A DNA stretch of 64,000 nt from Pannonibacter phragmitetus DSM 14782 (GCF_000382365.1 NZ_KB908231.1:1-64000), one strand, 5' to 3'. Shown: positions 17,497 through 27,745, counted from the stretch's first letter. A program made the numbers and translations. The notes: generated from the sequence alone by a model not told the origin.

Positions 17497-18927
17497 GTGA
17501 CGAAACCCATTCATGTAATCGGCGGCGGTCTCGCCGGTTCCGAAGCAAGCTGGCAGATCGCCCGCGCCGGCGTTCCGGTAATTCTTCATGAAATGCGCCC
17601 GGTGCGGGCAACGGATGCCCACAAGACGGACGGGCTGGCCGAGCTGGTCTGCTCCAACTCCTTCCGCTCCGACGATGCGGATTACAACGCCGTCGGCCTG
17701 CTGCACTGGGAGCTGCGTCAGGCCGGCTCGCTGATCATGCAGGCGGCCGATGCCCATCAGGTGCCCGCCGGCAGCGCGCTGGCGGTGGACCGGGACGGCT
17801 TTTCGGAAGCGGTGACGCAGATGCTCACCTCGCACCCGCTGATCACCATCGAGCGCGGCGAGCTGACCAGCCTGCCGCCGGAGGACTGGGACCCGGAAGA
17901 TTGGGACAATGTGATCATTGCCACCGGCCCCCTCACCTCGCCGGCTCTGTCGGAAGCGATTCTGGCGCGCACGGGTGAGGATTCGCTCGCCTTCTTCGAC
18001 GCCATTGCCCCGATCGTGCATTTTGATTCCATCAACATGGATGTGGCCTGGTTCCAGTCCCGCTATGACAAGGTGGGTCCGGGCGGCACGGGCAAGGATT
18101 ACATCAACTGCCCTCTGGACAAGGCCCAGTACGAGGCCTTCATCGATGCGCTGATCGCGGGCGAGAAGACAGAATTCAAGGAATGGGAGGCCAACACCCC
18201 CTATTTCGACGGCTGCCTGCCCATCGAGGTGATGGCGGAGCGCGGCCGCGAAACCCTGCGCCATGGACCGATGAAGCCGATGGGCCTCACCAACGCCCAT
18301 AACCCGACCGTCAAGGCCTATGGCGTGGTGCAGCTGCGCCAGGACAATGCGCTCGGCACGCTCTACAACATGGTCGGCTTCCAGACGAAGCTGAAATATG
18401 GCGCACAGGCGGAGATCTTCCGCATGATTCCGGGGCTGGAAGACGCCGTCTTTGCCCGGCTCGGCGGCTTGCACCGCAACACCTTCCTCAATTCGCCGAA
18501 GCTGCTGGATGGCACGCTGCGGCTGAAGGCCGATCCGCGCCTGCGCTTTGCCGGCCAGATCACCGGCTGCGAAGGTTATGTGGAATCGGCCTCCGTCGGC
18601 TGCATGGCCGGGCTGTTTGCCGCCGCGGCGGCTCTGGGACGTGACCTGACGCCGCCGCCCGCCACCACGGCCATGGGCGCGCTGCTGGCGCATATCACCG
18701 GCGGCCACCTTGTGCATGAGGAAGAAGGCGCGCCGCGCTCGTTCCAGCCGATGAATGTCAACTTCGGCCTGTTTCCGCCGGTGGAAGCCCCGAACAAGGG
18801 CGAAGACGGCAAGCGCCTGCGCGGGGCGGAAAAGGCCAAGGCCCGCAAGCTTGCCATGACCCAGCGGGCCCGCAGCGATTTCGGGAGCTGGGTGCAGGAA
18901 GTCAGCCTGCCGCAGATGGCGGGCTGA
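17497..18927 (+). CDS. trmFO: tRNA U54 methyltransferase, folate/FAD-dependent
   Basis: TrmFO methylates uridine 54 of the T-loop with methylenetetrahydrofolate and FAD. The protein has 476 residues from GTG 17497, chosen because the FAD-binding motif [19 protein letters not shown] begins at residue 3. Other family features are [12 protein letters not shown], the [11 protein letters not shown] segment with a conserved cysteine, and the C-terminal [11 protein letters not shown]. The 554-codon open frame on the opposite strand is a shadow. The gene is convergent with gmk. Confidence 0.95.
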   Translation: MTKPIHVIGGGLAGSEASWQIARAGVPVILHEMRPVRATDAHKTDGLAELVCSNSFRSDDADYNAVGLLHWELRQAGSLIMQAADAHQVPAGSALAVDRDGFSEAVTQMLTSHPLITIERGELTSLPPEDWDPEDWDNVIIATGPLTSPALSEAILARTGEDSLAFFDAIAPIVHFDSINMDVAWFQSRYDKVGPGGTGKDYINCPLDKAQYEAFIDALIAGEKTEFKEWEANTPYFDGCLPIEVMAERGRETLRHGPMKPMGLTNAHNPTVKAYGVVQLRQDNALGTLYNMVGFQTKLKYGAQAEIFRMIPGLEDAVFARLGGLHRNTFLNSPKLLDGTLRLKADPRLRFAGQITGCEGYVESASVGCMAGLFAAAAALGRDLTPPPATTAMGALLAHITGGHLVHEEEGAPRSFQPMNVNFGLFPPVEAPNKGEDGKRLRGAEKAKARKLAMTQRARSDFGSWVQEVSLPQMAG

Positions 18928-18982
18928 GTGTCGCAGGTTGAAGACGCCTTTGGCAGGGCGGGCTCCTTGCGCCGCTGACAGG

Positions 18983-19001
18983 TCCCGGCACAAGGCCGGG
19001 A
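18983..19001 (+). terminator. Hairpin after trmFO
   Basis: TCCCGGC-ACAAG-GCCGGGA is a perfect seven-base stem 56 bases after the trmFO stop. The following sequence is only modestly T-rich, so this is a possible terminator. Confidence 0.4.
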
Positions 19002-19030
19002 TAGCGCAGAGGAAAGTCATTTCATTTCTT

Positions 19031-19062
19031 GCAAAACAAACAGGCCCCCGCATGCGGAGCCC
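19031..19062 (-). terminator. Likely gmk terminator
   Basis: Read on the minus strand, a GC hairpin (GGCTCCGCATGCGGGGGCC, one bulge) is followed by TGTTTGTTTTGC. It lies 30 bases after the gmk stop in the convergent trmFO-gmk gap. Confidence 0.5.
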
Positions 19063-19090
19063 CGTTTCATTTCAGATGAAGAAAAAAAGA

Positions 19091-19816
19091 TCAGCCTTCG
19101 GCATCGCTCACGCCGGCCTCGCCCAACTCGCGGCGCAGGTCGTCCACCATGCCGTCGATGAAGGGCCCGATGGCGGCGGAGCGGGAGCGGCGGTGGCGCT
19201 CGGCGCGCAGGATGGACTGCACGGCAAGGAAGGCGCGGCTGAGATCGTCGTTGACGACCACATAGTCATATTCGCTCCAGTGGCGCATCTCGCTGACAGC
19301 GGTCTTTAGCCGCCTTAGGATCACGTCATCGGCATCTTCCGCACGCCGGTGCAGGCGGGATTTCATCTCGGCAATGGACGGCGGCAGGATGAAGATCGAC
19401 ACGACATCCTCGCGCATCCGCTCATAAAGCTGGAAGGTGCCCTGGATGTCGATGTCGAACAGCACGTCCCGGCCGCTGCGCAGCGCCTGCTCCACCGGAT
19501 CGCGCGGCGTGCCGTAGTAGTTGCCATGCACCTCGGCCCATTCCAGCAGCTCTTCCCGGTCGCGCATCAGCTCAAACTTTTCACGGGAAATGAAATGGTA
19601 GTGCACACCGTCAATCTCGCTGGTGCGGCGCGGGCGCGTCGTCACGGAGATGGACAGGGACAGGCTTGTCTCCTGCCCCAGCAGATTGCGGGCAATCGTC
19701 GACTTGCCCGCGCCAGAAGGCGAAGACAGAACGAGCATGAGGCCGCGGCGGTGTGCCTCGGCCTCATCGGCGGTAACGGATGTCCCGGCGGGACGGGCGG
19801 ACTTGCTGCCGGCCAT
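19091..19816 (-). CDS. gmk: Guanylate kinase
   Basis: Converts GMP and ATP to GDP and ADP in purine metabolism. A 241-residue protein with P-loop SSPSGAGKST near residue 32, the guanylate-binding TRPRRTSEIDGVHYHF and the DIDIQGTFQ segment. Both ends extend slightly beyond the usual about 205 residues; the N-terminal 25 residues are non-conserved. It is four bases downstream of yicC in a minus-strand run mltG-yicC-gmk, a common alphaproteobacterial arrangement. Confidence 0.95.
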   Translation of the reverse strand: MAGSKSARPAGTSVTADEAEAHRRGLMLVLSSPSGAGKSTIARNLLGQETSLSLSISVTTRPRRTSEIDGVHYHFISREKFELMRDREELLEWAEVHGNYYGTPRDPVEQALRSGRDVLFDIDIQGTFQLYERMREDVVSIFILPPSIAEMKSRLHRRAEDADDVILRRLKTAVSEMRHWSEYDYVVVNDDLSRAFLAVQSILRAERHRRSRSAAIGPFIDGMVDDLRRELGEAGVSDAEG

Positions 19817-19819
19817 TGA

Positions 19820-20710
19820 TCACTCCAGATTCTGGATCTGCTCACGCATCTGGTCGATGACGGATTTCAGCTCAAGGCCGATGGCCGTCAGCGCCACGTC
19901 ATTGGATTTCGAGCAGAGCGTATTCGCTTCCCGGTTAAATTCCTGTGCGAGGAAATCAAGCTTGCGGCCCACCGGTCCGCCATCAGCCAGAAGCTTGCGG
20001 GCGGCAGCCACGTGAGCGCCAAGCCGGTCCAGCTCCTCGCGGATGTCGGCGCGGGTTGCCAGAAGCACCGCCTCCTGATGCAGCCGCTGCGGTTCCAGCG
20101 CGGGCGCTGCCTCCAGCAAGGCCGAAACCTGTGCGGCAAGCCTGTCGCGGATCGCCTCCGCCGTGCGCGCCGGATGCTTTTCGGCTGCATCCGTTGCTGC
20201 AGCAATGGCGGCAAGCTGACCGTCAAGCACGGCGCGGATGGCAGCACCTTCCGCCTTGCGCATGGCGGCAAGCGCTTTCAGCGCCTCATCGAAGGAAGCG
20301 GCAAGCGCTGCAATCAGGGCTTCCCGGGCCTCTTCGTCTTCCACCGGCTCGCGCAGTTCCAGCACGCCCTTGTGGGCAAGGATGCCATCAAGGCTCGGCG
20401 GCACGGCTTCGGGCAGGCGCCGCTTCAGCAGTTGCACCGCATGCAGAACGGCTTCGAGCGCCGCCTCATTGATGGTGAGGACTGCATCGCCCTGCTCACG
20501 CTGAACAGACAGGGAAATGGAAACATTGCCTCTGGCCAGAGCCTTGCCGCAGCGCTCGCGCAGCTGCGCTTCCAGTTCTTCCATGCCCGGCGGCAGCCGG
20601 AAGCGCAGATCAAGGCTCTTGCCGTTGACGGAGCGCAGCTCCCAGTGCCAGCGCACCGCGCCATGAGATCCTTCAACCCGGGCAAAGCCGGTCATGCTGG
20701 ACAAAGCCAT
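19820..20710 (-). CDS. yicC: YicC/YloC family protein
   Basis: A 296-residue YicC-family protein starting with the signature MALSSMTGFARVEG. The C-terminus has GRKLDFLAQEFNREANTLCS followed by the conserved IDQMREQIQNLE end. Members are linked to RNA turnover (YicC is reported as an endoribonuclease or RNase adaptor acting on sRNA) and stationary-phase survival. Almost contiguous with gmk, indicating co-transcription. Confidence 0.92.
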   Translation of the reverse strand: MALSSMTGFARVEGSHGAVRWHWELRSVNGKSLDLRFRLPPGMEELEAQLRERCGKALARGNVSISLSVQREQGDAVLTINEAALEAVLHAVQLLKRRLPEAVPPSLDGILAHKGVLELREPVEDEEAREALIAALAASFDEALKALAAMRKAEGAAIRAVLDGQLAAIAAATDAAEKHPARTAEAIRDRLAAQVSALLEAAPALEPQRLHQEAVLLATRADIREELDRLGAHVAAARKLLADGGPVGRKLDFLAQEFNREANTLCSKSNDVALTAIGLELKSVIDQMREQIQNLE

Positions 20711-20790
20711 GTCCTCTTCCTTCCCCCCGGAACCGGATCAGGAGACAGACGCCAGACCGCCCGCGCATGCTGGCGTTTGTCCCTTCCGGT

Positions 20791-21957
20791 TCAGTTCTGT
20801 GTTGCCGGAGCAGCACCTTCCGGCGCGGCCGCCGCAGGGGCGTCTTCGCTGGCAGAAGCGCCGCTGCCACCTGCCTGCCCGGCACGGCGGGTGCGCTCGA
20901 TCTCGCGCCACTTGCGCACATTGGCCTGATGCTGCTCGTAAGTTTCAGCAAAGACATGGCCACCCGTGCCGTCGGCAACGAAATAGAGATCCTTCGTCCG
21001 CGACGGGTTGGACACCGCTTCCATGGCCGCACGGCCCGGATTGCCGATCGGGCCCGGCGGCAGCGCGCGGATCTGATAGGTGTTGTATTCGGTCTTCTTG
21101 TCGAGATCGGCGCGGGTGATGGCACTGCGGTCCGTGGTCCACGCGTCGCCGCCATAAAGCCCGTAGAGAATGGTCGGGTCAGACTGCAGCGGCATCGACT
21201 TGTTCAGCCGGTTGACGAAGACGCCGGCAACGCGCGGGCGCTCATCGGCGCGGGCCGTCTCCTTCTCGACGATGGACGCCAGAATGACCAGCTCATCGGG
21301 CGTCTGCACCGGCAGGCCTTCAACCCTGCGCGCCCAGATTTCCGCCAGAAGCTTGGTCTGCGCCGCCTGCATCTGGTTGAGGATCTGCTGACGCGAGGCG
21401 CCGCGGGTGAATGTGTAGGTCTCAGGCAGCAGCGCGCCTTCCGGCGGGATGTCGGTGATCTCGCCGGTGAGAATCTCGTTCTCGCGCAGACGCCGGATCA
21501 CCTGCGCCGTGGACCAGCCCTCAGGGATGGTGACGGAATAGACCACCGCCTTGCCTTCCACCAGGTCCGTCATCACGTCGCGCATGCTGGAGCTGGCCTT
21601 GAACTCGTATTCACCGGCCTTCAGCCGGGCCGCGTTCTTGTAGGCCCGCACACCCAGGTTGAACACCATGCCATCGGTGATCACTCCGTTGCGCTCCAGG
21701 GTGTCGGCGATCCCGCCCAGGCCCTGGCCGGAGGAAATGATGACAGTCTTGTCTTCCGTCAGAGGACCAGCGGCATCGAATTCCTGCTTGCCCCAATAGA
21801 TGCCTGCACCAACGGCAAGAATCAGGATGACGGCGCTGGAAAGCACCAGATTGATCAGGATGACAATAGGATTTCGGGCATGGCGCGACCGCTGGGGCGG
21901 TTCTGGCGCCCGGTCGGGCTGGATGGCCTCGCGTGGGCTCTTTGGCTTGACACGCAT
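20791..21957 (-). CDS. mltG: Endolytic murein transglycosylase
   Basis: MltG cleaves nascent glycan strands and acts as a terminator of peptidoglycan elongation. A 388-residue protein with a cytoplasmic arginine-rich start, one transmembrane helix (LVLSSAVILILAVGAGIYWG, about residues 36-55) and the YceG fold. The catalytic glutamate lies in LASIVEKETARADERP, followed by FVNRLNKSMPLQSDPTILYG. An acidic/alanine-rich C-terminal tail is variable. Downstream of fabF, as in other Hyphomicrobiales. Confidence 0.95.
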   Translation of the reverse strand: MRVKPKSPREAIQPDRAPEPPQRSRHARNPIVILINLVLSSAVILILAVGAGIYWGKQEFDAAGPLTEDKTVIISSGQGLGGIADTLERNGVITDGMVFNLGVRAYKNAARLKAGEYEFKASSSMRDVMTDLVEGKAVVYSVTIPEGWSTAQVIRRLRENEILTGEITDIPPEGALLPETYTFTRGASRQQILNQMQAAQTKLLAEIWARRVEGLPVQTPDELVILASIVEKETARADERPRVAGVFVNRLNKSMPLQSDPTILYGLYGGDAWTTDRSAITRADLDKKTEYNTYQIRALPPGPIGNPGRAAMEAVSNPSRTKDLYFVADGTGGHVFAETYEQHQANVRKWREIERTRRAGQAGGSGASASEDAPAAAAPEGAAPATQN

Positions 21958-22199
21958 GGTCGCTCGCTCCTTCGGATCCTGCCGCCCCCGGCGCCCCGCA
22001 AGAGGGTCCGCAGCAGATTTTCAAGGGTATGAGGGAGACCCGTCCGGCCATGCCGGCAGTCCCTCCCCTCTCGTTCAACTGCGGCCAGATGGCCGGAAGC
22101 TCTCCGGCCCGGCTCTGTGCCACCGTCCGGCCCCGCCGCACCGGTCAAGGATTAACCTTGTCAATGCGGCGAAACGAGGAAATCGTGATGGGAGGGCGT

Positions 22200-23462
22200 T
22201 CAGCCCTCGACGCGGCGCAGGACCAGCGAAGCGTTGGTGCCGCCGAAGCCAAAGGAGTTCGACAGGGCAACATTGATCTGCTTCTTGCGCGGCTGATGCG
22301 GCACCAGATCGATCTTCGTTTCGACAGACGGGTTGTCGAGGTTGATCGTCGGGGGCGCAATGTTGTCGCGGATGGCGAGGACAGAGAAAATCGCCTCAAC
22401 CGCACCAGCGGCACCCAGAAGGTGACCGATGGAGGACTTGGTGGAGGACATGGAGATGCCGTCCGCAGCATCACCCACCAGACGCTCGACCGCGCCCAGC
22501 TCGATGGTGTCAGCCATCGTCGAGGTGCCGTGGGCATTGATGTAGTCGATATCGGCTGCCGTGATGCCGGCTCGCTTCATCGCTGCGCTCATGCAGCGGT
22601 AGGCGCCATCACCATCTTCGGACGGAGCCGTGATGTGATAGGCATCGCCCGACAGGCCATAGCCGATGACTTCGGCATAAATGGTAGCGCCGCGGCGCTT
22701 GGCGTGCTCGTATTCTTCAAGCACGACCACACCTGCGCCCTCGCCCATGACGAAGCCGTCACGGTCCTTGTCGTAGGGGCGCGAGGCCTTTTCCGGCGTA
22801 TCGTTGTAAATCGTCGACAGCGCGCGGCAGGCGGCAAAGCCTGCCAGAGCAAGGCGGCAGACCGGAGATTCGGTGCCACCGGCCACCATGACATCGGCAT
22901 CATCAAGCGCGATGAGGCGGGCCGCGTCACCGATCGCATGCGCGCCGGTGGAGCAGGCCGTCACGACGGCATGGTTCGGCCCCTTGAGGCCGTGGCGGAT
23001 GGAAACCTGACCGCCGGCCAGGTTGATCAGGCGGCCGGGAATGAAGAACGGGCTGAGGCGGCGCGGCCCCTTGTCCCGCAGCACGTGGGCTGCTTCCTCA
23101 ATGCCCTGCAGGCCGCCGATGCCGGAGCCGATCAGCACGCCGGAGCGGATCTGCTCCTCGTACGTCACGGGCTTCCAGTTTGCATCGGCGAGCGCCTGAT
23201 CGGCAGCAGCCATGGCGTAGACGATGAAATCGTCGACCTTGCGCTGCTCCTTCGGGTCCATCCAGTCGTCGGGGTTGAAGGCCCCTTCGACTGACGGATC
23301 GCGCGGGATCTGACAGGCAATTTTACAGGCGAGGTCCTCGACTTCGAAGCTGCTGACGCGCTGCGCAGCACTCTTGCCCTCAAGGATCTTCTTCCACGTC
23401 ACGTCAACGCCGCTACCATGCGGCGTCACCATGCCCATACCGGTAATAACTACTCGTCTCAT
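22200..23462 (-). CDS. fabF: 3-oxoacyl-ACP synthase II
   Basis: FabF elongates acyl-ACP with malonyl-ACP in type II fatty acid synthesis. 420 residues from ATG 23462 (RRVVITGMGMVTPHG); the upstream extension is not conserved. The Cys-His-His active site is visible in TACSTGAHAIG, NAHGTSTM and KSSIGHLLGAAGA. It follows acpP by 65 bases in the minus-strand fab cluster fabD-fabG-acpP-fabF. Confidence 0.97.
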   Translation of the reverse strand: MRRVVITGMGMVTPHGSGVDVTWKKILEGKSAAQRVSSFEVEDLACKIACQIPRDPSVEGAFNPDDWMDPKEQRKVDDFIVYAMAAADQALADANWKPVTYEEQIRSGVLIGSGIGGLQGIEEAAHVLRDKGPRRLSPFFIPGRLINLAGGQVSIRHGLKGPNHAVVTACSTGAHAIGDAARLIALDDADVMVAGGTESPVCRLALAGFAACRALSTIYNDTPEKASRPYDKDRDGFVMGEGAGVVVLEEYEHAKRRGATIYAEVIGYGLSGDAYHITAPSEDGDGAYRCMSAAMKRAGITAADIDYINAHGTSTMADTIELGAVERLVGDAADGISMSSTKSSIGHLLGAAGAVEAIFSVLAIRDNIAPPTINLDNPSVETKIDLVPHQPRKKQINVALSNSFGFGGTNASLVLRRVEG

Positions 23463-23527
23463 CAGCCCGCACATGTTCCGGGCGGAAGCGTCACCGCTTC
23501 CCCCCACAGGTCACGAATAACCGGAGA

Positions 23528-23764
23528 TTAACCGGCGTTCTTTTCGAGGAAGCTGACCGCGTCGCCGACAGTCAGGATCGTCTCGGCTGCATCGTCGGGG
23601 ATCTCGACGCCGAATTCTTCTTCGAAAGCCATGACCAGCTCGACGGTGTCAAGGCTGTCCGCGCCGAGGTCATCGATGAAGCTTGCACCAACAACGACCT
23701 TCTCGGCGTCGACGCCCAGGTGCTCGATAACGATCTTCTTAACTCGTTCCGCGATATCGCTCAT
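23528..23764 (-). CDS. acpP: Acyl carrier protein
   Basis: A 78-residue acidic carrier with the phosphopantetheine attachment serine at residue 37 in [20 protein letters not shown]. It carries the growing acyl chain for FabD, FabF and FabG encoded on either side. The 250-base gap to fabG suggests its own promoter, which is usual for this abundant protein. Confidence 0.98.
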   Translation of the reverse strand: MSDIAERVKKIVIEHLGVDAEKVVVGASFIDDLGADSLDTVELVMAFEEEFGVEIPDDAAETILTVGDAVSFLEKNAG

Positions 23765-24013
23765 TTTATTTACCTCGGTGGTTTTTACGAACCGGACACA
23801 CGCTGCAGGATGAACCTGACTTCAGTCTTCGCACAGCCTGCTTACGGGCGCTACCCGGACAAGAGCAACGGAGGGCCCATGAAATCAAGCCATTCCGTCA
23901 GTCTTTCCAGAATAATCGGCGGCTAGGTATCACACTTTATCAGGCTTGACCAGCCGCCGCCCCTGGAGTGGACCCGCGTTTTCCGCCAATGGCACAAAAC
24001 ACGGATTCCAAAG

Positions 24014-24751
24014 TCAAATCATGGCCATGCCGCCATTCACATGCAGCGTCTGGCCCGTCATGTAGGCTGCCTCGTCGCTGGCAAGATACACAGCCGCACC
24101 GGCAATTTCCGCAGCCGTGCCCAGACGGCCTGCCGGAACCGATCCGAGAATCGATTCCTTCTGCTTGCCGTTCAGCACGTCCGTCATCGCGGTTTCGATG
24201 AAACCGGGCGCGATCGTGTTGACCGTGACATTGCGGCTGGCGATCTCGCGGGCGATGGACTTGTACATGCCGATCATGCCGGCCTTGGCCGCTGCGTAAT
24301 TGGCCTGGCCCGGGTTGCCGGTGACGCCGACCACGGAGGCAATGCCGATGATGCGGCCATGGCGGCGCTTCATCATGCCCTTGATGGCCGAACGGCAGAT
24401 GTGGAAGTTGGAGGTGAGGTTCACTTCCAGCACCTGATCCCACTCTTCATCCTTCATGCGCATGAAGATGTTGTCGCGGGTGATGCCGGCGTTGTTCACC
24501 AGAATGTCGATCTGGCCCATGGCCGCTTCCGCTGCCGGAACCAGCGCTTCCACGGCTGCGCGGTCGGACAGGTTTGCGGGGACGACATGCACCCGCTCCT
24601 TCAGATCGGCGGCCAGCGCCTCCAGCTTTTCGGCGCGCGTGCCGGACAGGGTGACGGTGGCGCCCTGTGCGTGCAGCGCGCGGGCAATGGCCTCGCCGAT
24701 GCCGCCGGTGGCGCCGGTGACGAGAGCCGTCCTGTTGGTCAAGCTGAACAT
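24014..24751 (-). CDS. fabG: 3-oxoacyl-ACP reductase
   Basis: NADPH-dependent SDR reducing 3-oxoacyl-ACP. 245 residues from ATG 24751 with cofactor motif TGATGGIGEA, NNAG motif (LVNNAGITRDN), and catalytic YAAAKAG after a serine in IASVVGVTGN. The C-terminal end (GQTLHVNGGMAMI) is typical of FabG. Between fabD and acpP. Confidence 0.96.
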   Translation of the reverse strand: MFSLTNRTALVTGATGGIGEAIARALHAQGATVTLSGTRAEKLEALAADLKERVHVVPANLSDRAAVEALVPAAEAAMGQIDILVNNAGITRDNIFMRMKDEEWDQVLEVNLTSNFHICRSAIKGMMKRRHGRIIGIASVVGVTGNPGQANYAAAKAGMIGMYKSIAREIASRNVTVNTIAPGFIETAMTDVLNGKQKESILGSVPAGRLGTAAEIAGAAVYLASDEAAYMTGQTLHVNGGMAMI

Positions 24752-24828
24752 CGTGATGTTTCCTTCCAGTTTCCTGTCAGCGGTGCAGCCCGGCCAAAGG
24801 CCATGGCAGCGCCGCATATGATCCGCTG

Positions 24829-25776
24829 TCAGCCGTTCAGGCGCTCCAGCACGGCATCCACATCGCCCGGAGTGTTGACGGCAAGGCCGCCCGCATCCTT
24901 GGCAATGCGCTTGATCATGCCGGTCAGAACCTTGCCGGCACCGATCTCGACAAAAGTGTCAATCCCCTCGCCTGCCAGCCACTCGATGGATTCGCGCCAG
25001 CGTACGGTGCCGGTGACCTGCTCCACCAGACGGTTGCGGATTTCGGCCGGATCCGTCACCGGGCGCGCCAGCACGTTGGCAACCAGCGGCACCTTCGGCG
25101 CGTGAATGGTGACGCCCGCCAGCGCTTCAGCCATGGCATCGGCAGCCGGCTGCATCAAGGAGCAATGGAAGGGTGCGGACACCGGCAGAAGCACGGCGCG
25201 GCGCCCGCCCTTGGTCTTGGCAATTTCAAGCGCCCGCTCAACGGCTGCCTTGTGGCCGGAGACCACAACCTGGCCCGGCGCATTGTCGTTGGCCGCTTCA
25301 CAGACCTCGCCCGGAGCGCTGGCTTCCGCCGCAACTTCACGGGCAACGTCGAAATCAAGGCCGAGCAGCGCCGCCATGGCGCCAACACCCACCGGCACAG
25401 CGGCCTGCATGGACTGGCCGCGCAGGCGCAGCAGACGCGCCGCATCACCGATGGACAGGCTCCCGGCAGCCGCAAGGGCGGAATATTCGCCAAGCGAATG
25501 ACCGGCGACATAAGACGCAGAGGCCTTGAGGTCGATGCCGCGTGCTTCCATCACGCGCAGCGCTGCAAGGCTGACAGCCATCAGCGCGGGCTGGGCATTG
25601 GCCGTAAGGGTCAGCTGATCCTCGGGGCCATTCCACATGAGTTCGGAGAGCTTCTCGCCGAGCGCCTCATCCACTTCTGCAAAGACGGCACGTGCCTCGG
25701 CAGAGCCTTCCGCCAGTTCCTTGCCCATGCCCACGGCCTGGCTGCCCTGACCGGGGAAAATGAATGCAACGCCCAT
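24829..25776 (-). CDS. fabD: Malonyl-CoA:ACP transacylase
   Basis: Loads malonate onto ACP. 315 residues from ATG 25776, preceded by GGAGG, starting GVAFIFPGQGSQAVGMG. The nucleophilic serine is in GHSLGEYSALAAAG, the partner histidine in SAPFHCSLMQ. It is first in the minus-strand fab cluster and diverges from rpsF; the gap between them holds both promoters. Confidence 0.96.
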   Translation of the reverse strand: MGVAFIFPGQGSQAVGMGKELAEGSAEARAVFAEVDEALGEKLSELMWNGPEDQLTLTANAQPALMAVSLAALRVMEARGIDLKASASYVAGHSLGEYSALAAAGSLSIGDAARLLRLRGQSMQAAVPVGVGAMAALLGLDFDVAREVAAEASAPGEVCEAANDNAPGQVVVSGHKAAVERALEIAKTKGGRRAVLLPVSAPFHCSLMQPAADAMAEALAGVTIHAPKVPLVANVLARPVTDPAEIRNRLVEQVTGTVRWRESIEWLAGEGIDTFVEIGAGKVLTGMIKRIAKDAGGLAVNTPGDVDAVLERLNG

Positions 25777-26300
25777 AATGCGCGGCCTCCGTCGCTTGGC
25801 ACCGGCTCTGGAGCGGCCGGCTGTTCTCAACTCATGATGCAAGGGACTGGGAAGACAGACGGGCGGAGAAAACCGCCATTCGATATGTCCCGGCCACCCT
25901 CTTGCGGCAAAATGATCCGCCGCTATGGTCTGGCAGACAGGGCTGTGTCAAGAGCATATGCCCCCTGCACCGCAGCGAAAGCGGCCAAAGTCCGTGGGAA
26001 ACTGCCCGAAGCCTGGGGCTGAAACGCTGAAGAGAGGCCAACGGGTACCCTGCTCCGCTCCGTTCGCCGGCTGTGATTTGATGCAGTCTGCGCTTGCATT
26101 TGCGGGCGCCTTCTATATACAGCGCCACTATCTGGAACCTTGGCTGGTGGCTGAACGGAAGGATGCGCAAGCATCAGGGGCGTCAAACTCCCGTCTTCCC
26201 GTGTCTCCGCTCTCGTAGGACTTTACGTACCTTTCCGTAGGCACGTTGAGGCTTTGCGCCAGGTTTTCCCGGATAGACGCTAGAGAAAGGCAAGACACAC
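25777..26300. other. Divergent fabD/rpsF promoter region
   Basis: About 520 bases with no credible gene. A TATATA box near 26114, with weak TTGCAT upstream, may be part of the rpsF promoter. A small GATGC-GCAA-GCATC hairpin lies at 26162-26175, followed by the leader hairpin listed separately. Confidence 0.4.
26225..26246 (+). promoter_or_regulatory. Possible S6:S18-binding leader hairpin
   Basis: ACGTACC-TTTCCGTA-GGCACGT forms a hairpin with one mismatch and a CCG in its loop, 55 bases before rpsF. Many bacteria have an rpsF leader in which a loop CCG is bound by the S6:S18 complex for autoregulation. Similarity is only by position and the CCG. Confidence 0.35.
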
Positions 26301-26732
26301 ATGCCGCTTTATGAGCACGTGTTCCTGGCGCGCCAGGACATCTCGACCCAGCAGGTCGAGCAACTCGTTGAACAGTACAAGGGTCTGATCGAAGCCAACG
26401 GTGGCAAGGTCGGCAAGATCGAGAACTGGGGCCTGCGCGCGCTGGCTTACCGGGTCAAGAAGAACCGCAAGGCCCACTACACCCTGATGAACATCGAAGC
26501 TCCGCATGCTGCGGTTGCCGAAATGGAGCGTCAGATGGGCATCAACGAAGACATCCTTCGTTTCATGACCCTGAAGGTCGAATCCCACGATGACGAGCCG
26601 TCTGCCATGATGCAGAAGCGCGACCGTGATGACCGCCGCCGCCGCGACGACAAGTTCGGCAGCGACCGCCCGGCCCGTGAGCCCCGTGGTGAGCGGAGCG
26701 AACGCGCTCCCCGCCGTGCAGAAGCGGAGTAA
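26301..26732 (+). CDS. rpsF: 30S ribosomal protein S6
   Basis: Ribosomal protein S6, 143 residues, starting [14 protein letters not shown] with the conserved [19 protein letters not shown] segment. The C-terminal tail is Arg/Asp/Glu-rich and longer than in E. coli, as is common in alphaproteobacteria. First gene of rpsF-rpsR-rplI; rpsR follows after five bases. Confidence 0.98.
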   Translation: MPLYEHVFLARQDISTQQVEQLVEQYKGLIEANGGKVGKIENWGLRALAYRVKKNRKAHYTLMNIEAPHAAVAEMERQMGINEDILRFMTLKVESHDDEPSAMMQKRDRDDRRRRDDKFGSDRPAREPRGERSERAPRRAEAE

Positions 26733-26737
26733 TTGAC

Positions 26738-26986
26738 ATGCCTGAAATCGCACAGATCCCGGCCCGCCGCCCGTTCTTCCGCCGCCGCAAGACCTGCCCG
26801 TTCTCGGGCGAGGGTGCTCCGGTCATCGACTACAAGGACATCCGTCTGCTGCAGCGCTACATTTCCGAGCGTGGCAAGATCGTTCCGAGCCGCATCACCG
26901 CGGTCTCCGCGAAGAAGCAGCGTGAGCTGGCCCGCGCCATCAAGCGCGCCCGCATCCTGTCGCTGCTGCCCTTCGTCATCAGCTGA
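26738..26986 (+). CDS. rpsR: 30S ribosomal protein S18
   Basis: 82 residues, with [16 protein letters not shown], the [19 protein letters not shown] segment and [22 protein letters not shown] core of S18. It binds S6 in the 30S platform. Within the rpsF operon. Confidence 0.98.
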   Translation: MPEIAQIPARRPFFRRRKTCPFSGEGAPVIDYKDIRLLQRYISERGKIVPSRITAVSAKKQRELARAIKRARILSLLPFVIS

Positions 26987-27148
26987 GATCACGGCTCACG
27001 CCTGATCTGATCAAGACGCGGCCCGCCGGCTTCATGCTGCGGGCCGCGCCGGACTCTTGAGGGTCCGGCATCCCGGATTGGGGCCGGCGGGTTTGTGGAC
27101 CGGCTTCTAACCGCCCGAGAGGCGGGACAGACCGACTGGAGAAATCCC

Positions 27149-27712
27149 ATGGAAGTCATTCTTCTGGAACGCGTGGCCAAGCTTGGCCAGATGGGCGACA
27201 AGGTGCGCGTGCGCGACGGTTACGCCCGTAACTTCCTGCTGCCGCAGGGCAAGGCGCTGCGCGCCAACAAGGCAAATCTTGCCAAGTTCGAAGCCGAGCG
27301 CGCTCAGCTGGAAGCCCGCAACCTGGAGCGCCGCAAGGACGCCGAGGCCGTTGGCGAAAAGCTGGCCGGCCAGAGCTTCATCGTGATCCGTTCGGCTGCC
27401 GAAACCGGCCAGCTCTACGGCTCCGTCTCCACCCGCGACATCGCCACCGTGGCGACCGCTGGCGGCTTCAGCGTTTCCCGCAGCCAGGTTCACCTGTCCG
27501 AGCCGATCAAGACGATCGGCCTGCACACGGTTGCCATCGCCCTGCACCCGGAAGTCGAAGTGTCCATCACCATCAACGTTGCCCGTTCCGCTGACGAAGC
27601 CGAGCGTCAGGCAGCCGGTGAGAACCTGACCCTGCGCGAGCAGGACAGCTTCGAGTTCGAGGAAGACGAAGAAGCTGAAGACGGCGAAGTCGAGGCCGAA
27701 GACGAGGAGTAA
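27149..27712 (+). CDS. rplI: 50S ribosomal protein L9
   Basis: 187 residues from ATG 27149 (preceded by GGAG), starting [19 protein letters not shown], followed by the [12 protein letters not shown] motif. The two-domain L9 form is followed by an acidic C-terminal tail ([17 protein letters not shown]) longer than in E. coli. A strong terminator follows 34 bases after the stop. Confidence 0.97.
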   Translation: MEVILLERVAKLGQMGDKVRVRDGYARNFLLPQGKALRANKANLAKFEAERAQLEARNLERRKDAEAVGEKLAGQSFIVIRSAAETGQLYGSVSTRDIATVATAGGFSVSRSQVHLSEPIKTIGLHTVAIALHPEVEVSITINVARSADEAERQAAGENLTLREQDSFEFEEDEEAEDGEVEAEDEE

Positions 27713-27745
27713 TTCTCTCCGGCCCGGTTTGCCCGGCGCAAGATC

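Noticed and set aside
17389-19053. 554-codon minus-strand frame opposite trmFO
   Set aside because: No recognisable domain; trmFO on the other strand is unambiguous.
20767-23294. Two 421-codon plus-strand frames opposite mltG and fabF
   Set aside because: Compositional shadows of well-supported genes on the minus strand.
25925-26218. 97-codon plus-strand ORF upstream of rpsF
   Set aside because: No family resemblance, no ribosome-binding site, and it covers the region where the rpsF promoter and leader are expected.
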